Source: an uncultured Phycisphaerales bacterium (lineage in GTDB: Bacteria; Planctomycetota; Phycisphaerae; Sedimentisphaerales; Anaerobacaceae). Taken from it: a stretch of 9,270 nucleotides of DNA. The position numbers and the translations under genes were made by a program. Location: contig CALEZT010000223.1 in NCBI GenBank assembly GCA_937927975.1, forward strand, positions 1 through 9,270, in the 5' to 3' direction. This document shows positions 1 through 4,786 of this stretch, in pieces; the stretch's first letter is position 1, and every line of letters starts with the position of its first letter. Below the pieces are notes generated by a model. It had not been told where the DNA came from. It worked only from the letters and a program-made list of their open reading frames with translations, and did no database searches.

Positions 1-620
1 CGGCGTTTTGGTTGGTTAGGGGGTGATTGAAACCCCTTGTGGTCCCCCCGCCCTGGAGGCGGTTTGTGGGGACTTGACTGGGTGCGGGTGTGGTCAGATT
101 TTGAGGGGAATAGAGATTGGAGGGTTGTGAATCGGGTGGGAGGAGAGCGTGTGTTTTGAGGTTCTTGAGACTACGTGAAGAATTGAGGGTGAAAGTTCTT
201 ATGGTTAAAGGAGTTATGGATGAAATGGAGTTGAGACTATGAGAATATTGGGGAGTAAAAGCCCGTGAGGGTGAGGGTGAAATTCTGCCTATATTAACAT
301 GTGCGGCGTTGGATCTGTGATTGCAGAGGCGGGTTCTGGCTGGCTGTGATTGCCTGTGGGGCGGTGTTGTTGTTTGGGTATTGGGAATGTTGCTTTCGCT
401 GCTGTTCCGGGCGGAATGGGAGTGAATACCCCTGGAACGGGAACTACAGCTCGAGCGATAAGTCACGGATTCCTAAAGACTTAGCTTCTCAAATTGCCGA
501 TGTTAACATTCTGGAGCGGAACAGCAGCAATTACGGCCTGGAAAAGCGCCCGAGAGCCGAGTTGCGAGCGGCTTCTCGGTCGACCGAAAGGCTTAAGAAG
601 GGCGATCCCGTGGTCTGGTC
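1..620. other. Non-coding, strongly strand-skewed left region
   Basis: I see no convincing gene here on either strand. By hand count, bases 101-300 contain about 72 G but only about 14 C on the + strand, unlike the rest of the window. Short direct repeats occur: TTGAGACTA at 165-173 and 231-239 (66 bp apart), and TGAGGGTGAAAGTTCT at 184-199 against TGAGGGTGAAATTCT at 272-286. Bases 26-33 read ATTGAAAC, the usual 3' end of many CRISPR repeats, but only one copy is present. A GTG-initiated frame at 301-624 could encode a 107-aa Cys/Trp-rich peptide whose stop overlaps the next gene's start as ATGA. I do not consider it well supported. Confidence 0.55.
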
Positions 621-1004
621 ATGAATTATGGCGAGTACCCCCAACGCGTAACGCCACCCTACAAGAGCAAGGCGGAGATTCAAATAGCCAGGCTGCTCGA
701 CCGGGAGCGGATCGCGTTCCGGTACGAGCATCCGCTGGCGGTTATCGACCGCAGCAAGACCAAGATCTGGTACCCGGATTTCTCCCTTTCCAACTACGGT
801 ATGATCATCGAATACTTCGGTATGAATGACGATTCCGGCTACAGAAGACGGGCGGAACACAAGATGCAGGTGTACCGAGAGAACGGCATTGAAGGGGTAT
901 TTCTGACCGAAGGATCATTCCGGGGAGACTGGCCGGCGAAGATCATCGGGCAGATCGAAGATGTTCTCACCAAAAGGACCAAGCGGTTCTATGAACGTCC
1001 GTGA
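621..1004 (+). CDS. Small PD-(D/E)XK-fold endonuclease-like protein
   Basis: A 127-aa single-domain protein that I read as a small nuclease of the PD-(D/E)XK superfamily (DUF559/Vsr-like small endonucleases). The pattern is characteristic: a helix with an acidic residue (SKAE, E19), a strand with Y35EHPL, the catalytic Asp in W50-YPDF (D53), the core strand IIEYFG (E64) and a helix with K81 and Y85 (HKMQVY), followed by a strand GVFLT. The classical E-x-K lysine is absent; the E64 strand reads E-Y-F, so K81 in the following helix may replace it, as in some members. ATG 621 is the first start after an in-frame TAA at 594, but no good Shine-Dalgarno lies at normal spacing (AAGAAGGG is about 17 nt upstream). 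The stop of an uncertain upstream frame overlaps the start as ATGA, so translational coupling is possible. It may be a solitary nuclease, a homing-type enzyme or a remnant of a larger system. The fold is fairly sure, the function unknown. Confidence 0.75.
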   Translation: MNYGEYPQRVTPPYKSKAEIQIARLLDRERIAFRYEHPLAVIDRSKTKIWYPDFSLSNYGMIIEYFGMNDDSGYRRRAEHKMQVYRENGIEGVFLTEGSFRGDWPAKIIGQIEDVLTKRTKRFYERP

Positions 1005-1060
1005 TTGGCAGGCCAGCAGGATGTTCCTGGAGCAAGGTACAAGCCAAGAACCATCGTACC

Positions 1061-1084
1061 TGGTGTGCAGGTGACTGCATGCTA
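1061..1084 (+). other. Hairpin between convergent genes
   Basis: On the + strand, TGCAG (1066-1070) and CTGCA (1075-1079) pair around the loop GTGA, a GNRA-type tetraloop. The stem extends outward to 1061/1084 with a mixture of Watson-Crick and G-U pairs, giving about 10 pairs on this strand only. It lies 56 nt after the nuclease stop and faces the end of the DUF488 gene. No T-run follows, so it is not a classical intrinsic terminator. A second possible stem (AGGTAC 1035-1040 with GTACCT 1056-1061) overlaps it by one base. Confidence 0.25.
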
Positions 1085-1136
1085 CGAAGCACCCAGGCAT
1101 AGGCCCTTCTGGGGTCCAGCACGTGTATCCACTCCG

Positions 1137-1553
1137 TCATTCAATGTGTTGGACTTCCCATCCTCTACCGGCAAGAAACGTGGCGATTATCCCGCGGTGA
1201 CATTGGTTGGCGACCCTCTCGGCGCACATGAGGCAGAATGGCCGAGGGACCTGGAGCAGGCGTTCGGTGAGCAGGTCTTCTGCCTTCTCCATGAGGTTGT
1301 GGTACCGGACCCGCCAATCACCCAGATCCAGGAACAGGTTGCCAAGCTCAACCAGGGAGACATACTGAAAACCAGCCCGACTCAACAGACCCTGGATGCC
1401 TCTATCTGGATCCTTTGCTTTGACGTACGTGCCCATGCTGGCGCGGTCAGGACGCAGTCGGACATCGACCACTGTTGCGATATTGTGGTTCCTGAGCAAC
1501 TGGAGGAATTCGTACGGAGTCCTGCCTCCATAGCCTATCGTATACAGCTTCAT
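1137..1553 (-). CDS. DUF488 family protein
   Basis: A 138-aa protein of the DUF488 family, small cytoplasmic proteins of unknown biochemical role. The family signature is complete: N-terminal TIGYGG, then V29-D-V-R-L-R-P, L70-G-N, a C107-x-x-C110-A-E motif and C118-H-R, and a closing HIE. I chose ATG at 1553 because MKLYTIGYGG is the normal family N-terminus and GGAG lies 9 nt upstream. An in-frame ATG at 1568 and a GTG at 1583 would add 5 or 10 residues. The gene is divergent from the SPL-like gene, with 285 bp between them, and converges on the small nuclease gene. The clustered cysteines and the invariant CHR suggest metal binding or thiol chemistry, but this is inference. The family call is secure, the function open. 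Confidence 0.9.
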   Translation of the reverse strand: MKLYTIGYGGRTPYEFLQLLRNHNIATVVDVRLRPDRASMGTYVKAKDPDRGIQGLLSRAGFQYVSLVELGNLFLDLGDWRVRYHNLMEKAEDLLTERLLQVPRPFCLMCAERVANQCHRGIIATFLAGRGWEVQHIE

Positions 1554-1565
1554 CGTCTGGGTCTC

Positions 1566-1823
1566 CATTGCAGCAAACGGCACATCGATTCACCGTCATC
1601 GTCCTTCATTGTCCGGGTCACGTGCCTCTACGATTCTACTGCAAGCCCGATCATCCTGCACCGGCCGAAGAGGTACTTGCAGCCGGATGTCATTCGGATG
1701 TCAGCCAAATCAGTCAGGAGTCGTGTAGCATGGCTATCAGCAATGGCATTGCGGGCGGGTTTGATGTATGGATGCGCCTGCTCATGTGTGGACTCATTGC
1801 TACACAATCAATCGCAGCAATGA
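1566..1823. promoter_or_regulatory. Divergent regulatory region with repeated GCAATG half-sites
   Basis: The hexamer GCAATG or its complement CATTGC occurs five times: 1566-1571, 1740-1745, 1747-1752, 1795-1800 and 1817-1822. The 1740-1752 pair forms a near-perfect 13-bp palindrome with a single central base. The last two lie within an 8-bp inverted repeat (TCATTGCT 1794-1801, AGCAATGA 1816-1823; 14-nt loop) that abuts the Shine-Dalgarno of the SPL-like gene. The 1566 copy overlaps an alternative start of the DUF488 gene. A separate direct repeat, CGGATGTCA, occurs at 1684-1692 and 1695-1703, 11 bp apart. This arrangement suits binding of a dimeric regulator that controls both divergent genes, or an RNA hairpin that masks the ribosome site. 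I cannot assign convincing -35/-10 boxes. Confidence 0.4.
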
Positions 1824-1829
1824 AAGGAG
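1824..1829 (+). promoter_or_regulatory. Strong ribosome binding site of the SPL-like gene
   Basis: AAGGAG lies 9 nt before ATG 1839, an almost ideal Shine-Dalgarno sequence that fixes the start of the radical SAM gene. It directly follows the right arm of the inverted repeat ending at 1823, so folding of the leader could affect its accessibility. Confidence 0.75.
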
Positions 1830-1838
1830 ATCGCGACC

Positions 1839-2951
1839 ATGGAAAACGAGATGACACGGACACTTGAGAGTATTCGCACCCGGCCGGGTCAGACGAACGA
1901 CGGAAGAGTCTTTGACCACTTTGTCCAGGCCAAGGTGGCCAAAGGTGAGTATCGGTTGGAACTGATCCCGGCAGGAACCCTTGGCACAAGACGGCCCATC
2001 GAAGTGTACCGGGCCACGCGGGCTCCCAATAACATCTTGAAACCGTGGACAGCAAGCACGGAAGACGACAGTTATTGCCCGTCGCACTGGGCGGACCTTG
2101 CCATCGGTCGTGGGGCTTGTGGCTTCAGGTGTAGAGCGTGCTTCTTGACGTTGACGCATCGGGTGTTTGCTGATCCTTCCCGGCACGTATTGTACGAGAA
2201 CGTTGAGGATTTTGAGAGGGTCGTTCGCAGGGAACTCATGCGACCTGGGAAGAATCTGGGTCTCGGGATCGACTGCAGCGACTCGCTTCTCTACGAAGGC
2301 GTGACCGGGCATGTGCGCCGGCTCGTTCCGGTGTTTGCGATGAAGGAAACCAACCCCTTCGGCCGGAAGTTGATCCTCCTGACCAAGAGCACGAACGTTC
2401 ACTATTTGCGGGGGCTTCCCACGAGCAACGTGCTTATGACTTTCAGCCTGAACCCGGAACGAATTGCCGATCTCTGGGAAGGCAAGTGGAACGACGGTGT
2501 TCGCATTACCCCCGCGATCAGTGACCGCCTGGCGGCGTCCGGGAAAGCCCAGGAGATGGGATTTGAGGTTCGATGGCGAATCGATCCGATCCTGCCGGTC
2601 GATAGCTGGGAGAGTTCTTACCAGGCGTTCCTCTGTGATGCCGCGTCCCAGGGCCATCGGCCCACGCGCATTACCCTAGGCACATACCGGGAGATGGGCA
2701 GGTCTCTTCTGACCATAGCCGCCAGATGGGGACTGCCGCGGATGGAATTCGTCAGCGGCAAGCTGGTCAAGGATGGCATGCATTATCATCTGTCAGATGA
2801 CCGGCGAACCGAGGTCTATCGGAGGCTGACAGCTCTCATCAGATCCGCCTGGGAACACACGGGCCATGCCCCGATCATCGCCCTGTGCAAGGAAACGAAG
2901 ACCGTCCGGGAACGCCTGGGGATCACTCACGGTCACTGCAACTGTGAATGA
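1839..2951 (+). CDS. Radical SAM protein, spore photoproduct lyase (SPL) family
   Basis: A 370-aa radical SAM enzyme of the SPL family. The radical SAM cluster motif C-x3-C-x2-C is C94, C98 and C101 (ACGFRCRACF). Further family hallmarks are C146-S-D at the position where SPL has its hydrogen-donor cysteine, the segment VLMTFSLNPERIADLWEGK (199-216), RWRIDPILP (245-253), a TRITLGTYR segment (276-284) and the tail ALCKE then CNC (C350, C367, C369). Bacterial SPL proteins are about 340 aa, so the length is normal. In Bacillus the enzyme uses a SAM-derived radical to reverse the thymine dimer of UV-irradiated spores. SPL-like homologues are widespread in non-sporulating organisms, where their substrate is mostly unknown. 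ATG 1839 has a strong AAGGAG. The gene is divergent from DUF488 and ends 52 bp from the convergent Cas4-like nuclease gene. A DNA-repair role is plausible but unproven; nothing else here suggests sporulation. Confidence 0.85.
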   Translation: MENEMTRTLESIRTRPGQTNDGRVFDHFVQAKVAKGEYRLELIPAGTLGTRRPIEVYRATRAPNNILKPWTASTEDDSYCPSHWADLAIGRGACGFRCRACFLTLTHRVFADPSRHVLYENVEDFERVVRRELMRPGKNLGLGIDCSDSLLYEGVTGHVRRLVPVFAMKETNPFGRKLILLTKSTNVHYLRGLPTSNVLMTFSLNPERIADLWEGKWNDGVRITPAISDRLAASGKAQEMGFEVRWRIDPILPVDSWESSYQAFLCDAASQGHRPTRITLGTYREMGRSLLTIAARWGLPRMEFVSGKLVKDGMHYHLSDDRRTEVYRRLTALIRSAWEHTGHAPIIALCKETKTVRERLGITHGHCNCE

Positions 2952-3003
2952 AGATTCCGGCCAGGGCAACCGGTACACACACAACCAGTTGACCTCGTGA
3001 GTT

Positions 3004-3738
3004 TCAGAAAAGACCGTGGTCTTTCACGACTTCTGTCCGGATGTCGATCCGTTCCGGACAGTCGGCTTGTGATATGTCGCAGTACCGGCATTCGCCCCAA
3101 CTGGGGGCTCTATGGGCCGGTTCTGGCCCCCCAATCATCAGGACTGTCTTTCGGAACAGCTCCCTGAGATCGGCATCAATCTTCGAGGCGGGAACGTCCA
3201 CCACCGTGCCGCCATAGATGATGCGGCCATCCAGTTTGCGTCCCTTCCATGGTCCCTCCACGTGCGGCAGCGCCAGCATGTACACCAGGACCTGGAAGTG
3301 ATCGGAATGCCGTGGGGTGCCGGTCTTACAGTCTTCTACGTAGGCTTCTTGTCCGCGAATGGCCACGAGATCCGGCTTACCGGAGACCTCGATTCCGGTC
3401 TCGCCCATGAGCGTGAATGAGTTCTGATCTTCGACGTATACCGTGAAGCCCTCGGCCTCCAGTTCGGCTTTACGGGCCCGAAGCAGTTGGGCATGATCCG
3501 CGGTCCATTTGGCCAGATCCAGGCCGCTGGGCAGCTTCTCCCAGATGTAGTGGGAACGGAACCAGGACGCCCATTCGCACTGTTTCTCACCGGCCATCAG
3601 CTTGGAGAGCCAACTGACCCAGATGAAGGGATTGGAGCGTTTGACGCCGGTGCCCGGGTTCCCCGAGAGGCCCTGCTGGGCGGGCGGGATCGTCGTTCTG
3701 TCCGCGGGCTCTGCCAAGGGCGTCTTTTCATGGTTCAT
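3004..3738 (-). CDS. Cas4/AddB-like PD-(D/E)XK nuclease with Fe-S cysteines
   Basis: A 244-aa protein of the Cas4/RecB-like branch of the PD-(D/E)XK superfamily. Nuclease motifs in order are GKPD (D123), the strand YVEDCK (D136, K138), and QVLVY (Q149, Y153). Four cysteines sit where this branch binds a [4Fe-4S] cluster: C54 after an N-terminal helix (KQCEWASWF), and C217, C220 and C227 at the C-terminus (ECRYCDISQADC). Relatives are single-strand exonucleases such as Cas4 or the AddB nuclease domain. About 30 N-terminal residues are Pro-rich and probably disordered. ATG 3738 is the first start after an in-frame TGA nine bases upstream; its Shine-Dalgarno is weak (GAAG). No Cas1 or Cas2 gene is in the window, so it is not a demonstrated Cas4. 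It is preceded by the repeat-rich gap and probably has its own promoter. The SPL-like gene converges on it, and no nuclease partner for the HerA-like translocase is otherwise visible on this strand. Confidence 0.85.
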   Translation of the reverse strand: MNHEKTPLAEPADRTTIPPAQQGLSGNPGTGVKRSNPFIWVSWLSKLMAGEKQCEWASWFRSHYIWEKLPSGLDLAKWTADHAQLLRARKAELEAEGFTVYVEDQNSFTLMGETGIEVSGKPDLVAIRGQEAYVEDCKTGTPRHSDHFQVLVYMLALPHVEGPWKGRKLDGRIIYGGTVVDVPASKIDADLRELFRKTVLMIGGPEPAHRAPSWGECRYCDISQADCPERIDIRTEVVKDHGLF

Positions 3739-4148
3739 ATTGCTTCATGTGTGGACACGCCCCGTTAAAAACCTTTCGGTGTGTTGCGGTTCTTGTTGGC
3801 TACGGCAGGTCAAAGATACTATGTGCGGTTTACGCGTGGGCCGGATTTTCAGAGCCATGAGGTCCTGAAGGTGTGTCGTTACTCTGAAGTGGTGGGAAAA
3901 GTTTATAAAAAGGCCCTGTCTTTGATAGCCGGAAATGAGCCTGTACGATCGACGTAGCCGGCAGTGCATTACATCAAAGACAATCATCAATACGGTAGCC
4001 CTTATCGATCGACTTGACGCGTAAACCTCACTACCTCTTTGCTTGTGCGAACCTCTCCGGCGGTCCGATTCTGTTTGACCGGAATCATACGCGTGAGCCC
4101 CCGTCCTCAGGGGCCGGCGAGTGAGAAGGCAGCCCGTTACGCTCCATC
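3739..4148. other. Repeat-rich 410-bp intergenic region
   Basis: No reading frame of coding character lies here. Repeats are dense. An 11-bp perfect inverted pair, GGTTTACGCGT (3827-3837) and ACGCGTAAACC (4017-4027), bounds 201 bp. A 10-bp perfect inverted pair lies inside (3917-3926 and 3973-3982). CGATCGAC occurs directly at 3946-3953 and 4006-4013, exactly 60 bp apart. TAGCCGG occurs at 3926-3932 and 3955-3961, with a partial copy TAGCC at 3996-4000. ACGCGT is present three times (3832, 4017, 4089). A GC-rich stem GCCCC/GGGGC (4097-4101/4110-4114) lies about 35 bp past the end of the 209-aa gene. No target-site duplication is obvious next to the 11-bp arms. It could be a terminator-plus-promoter region, a small non-autonomous element or a protein-binding region. 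Confidence 0.5.
3907..3982 (-). terminator. Possible terminator or structured RNA after the 209-aa gene
   Basis: Read on the - strand, TGTCTTTGAT (3982-3973) pairs perfectly with ATCAAAGACA (3926-3917), and the second arm is followed after GGGCC by a run of five T (3911-3907). The 46-nt interior has its own small stem TACG/CGTA around TCGAT. This could end transcription coming from the esterase and 209-aa genes, whose last stop is 167 nt upstream, and would separate them from the Cas4-like gene. The long interior is unusual for an intrinsic terminator, so it may instead be a structured RNA or an operator. Confidence 0.35.
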
Positions 4149-4778
4149 CTACGCCGTGCCATCTGCGATCGGCGTGGCCAGGTTCCTGAGCTCGGCAAGC
4201 TGCTTTTCGGCCACCGCATCGCTCAGATCGTCCGGAACGAAGAGGTAGTAGTCCTCTGAGACCCGGGTCAGCGCGCGTAACGCCCGTGCTTCTTCCGGGG
4301 GCCGGTCCAGGTACAGAGAGCCGTCTTCGTAGTCGGCGTCCCAGAGGATCGCATCGGCCAGTTCCTGGATCTGAAAGTCCCACTCGTCACGATCCTGACA
4401 CGTGGGACTGGGGATCTCTTCCCCCTCCATGGCCTGCCGGGCGGCGACCACTAGGTTGCGGGAAGGCGTGCCCAGTTCAGGCTCATCGATTTCCAGCAGG
4501 ACAATTTCTCGGAGCTTTTCAAAGATAGCGGCGATGCCCCCCTCCAACGCAGCGGTCAGTTCCACTACGGGAGTGTCTGGGCAGAGCAATCCTCTGCCAA
4601 CGGTCACCAGGACCGTGATCTTCTGCCCGTAAGTCAGGTCATCGAAGCAGCTCACGCCTGAGGGATAGTCCTCCAACCGGTCCATGAACGCTTCGTCCAG
4701 CAGACAGAGCAATGCCTCGGCGAAGACCCTCGCCTCTGCTCCATCCAATGTCCGTTCACCGCACGATGTCCGCCACAT
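4149..4778 (-). CDS. Acidic 209-aa protein of unknown function
   Basis: I do not recognise a family. The product is acidic and appears mostly helical, without a signal peptide or obvious membrane segment. Visible landmarks are a Leu/Ala-rich helix at 16-35, YGQKITVLVTVGRGLL (50-65), a Leu/Ile-rich segment at 83-97, and an Asp/Glu-rich C-terminal part with DADYEDGSLYLDRPPEEA (147-164) and VSEDYYLFVPDD (173-184). Cysteines at 6, 25, 44, 66 and 127 are not in a metal-binding pattern. ATG 4778 lies 8 bp after the esterase stop; its ribosome site is weak, so translation is probably coupled to the esterase. Coding character is supported by the tight spacing and by the protein-like composition. The pairing suggests a shared operon with the esterase, but gives no function, and no link to the DNA-handling genes is visible. 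Confidence 0.75.
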   Translation of the reverse strand: MWRTSCGERTLDGAEARVFAEALLCLLDEAFMDRLEDYPSGVSCFDDLTYGQKITVLVTVGRGLLCPDTPVVELTAALEGGIAAIFEKLREIVLLEIDEPELGTPSRNLVVAARQAMEGEEIPSPTCQDRDEWDFQIQELADAILWDADYEDGSLYLDRPPEEARALRALTRVSEDYYLFVPDDLSDAVAEKQLAELRNLATPIADGTA

Positions 4779-4786
4779 GCACGATC

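Noticed and set aside
1..297. Stop-free frame of about 100 codons on the - strand
   Set aside because: The - strand is G-poor here, so TAG and TGA are rare by composition; no start codon with a ribosome site and a low-complexity product rich in Ser, Pro and Thr.
1..300. A called CRISPR array
   Set aside because: Only one repeat-like end is visible and no exact second copy exists, so I report it only as a speculative finding.
301..624. 107-aa GTG-started frame with a hydrophobic segment
   Set aside because: Composition (many Cys, Trp, Gly) follows from the G/T-rich DNA, and there is no ribosome site. The ATGA overlap with the nuclease start is the only argument for it.
1005..1823. 272-aa open frame on the + strand
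   Set aside because: It lies opposite the DUF488 gene, which has all its family motifs; the + frame has no recognisable domain.
1800..2657. 285-aa open frame on the - strand
   Set aside because: It is opposite the SPL-like gene with its CxxxCxxC motif and strong ribosome site.
3895..3926. Archaeal-type promoter (GGGAAAAGTTTATAAAAAGG) on the + strand
   Set aside because: No gene or RNA is visible downstream on that strand, and the A-run is better read as the T-run of a - strand terminator.
3739..4148. tRNA or other known RNA gene in the large gap
   Set aside because: I found no T-loop motif or cloverleaf arms on either strand.
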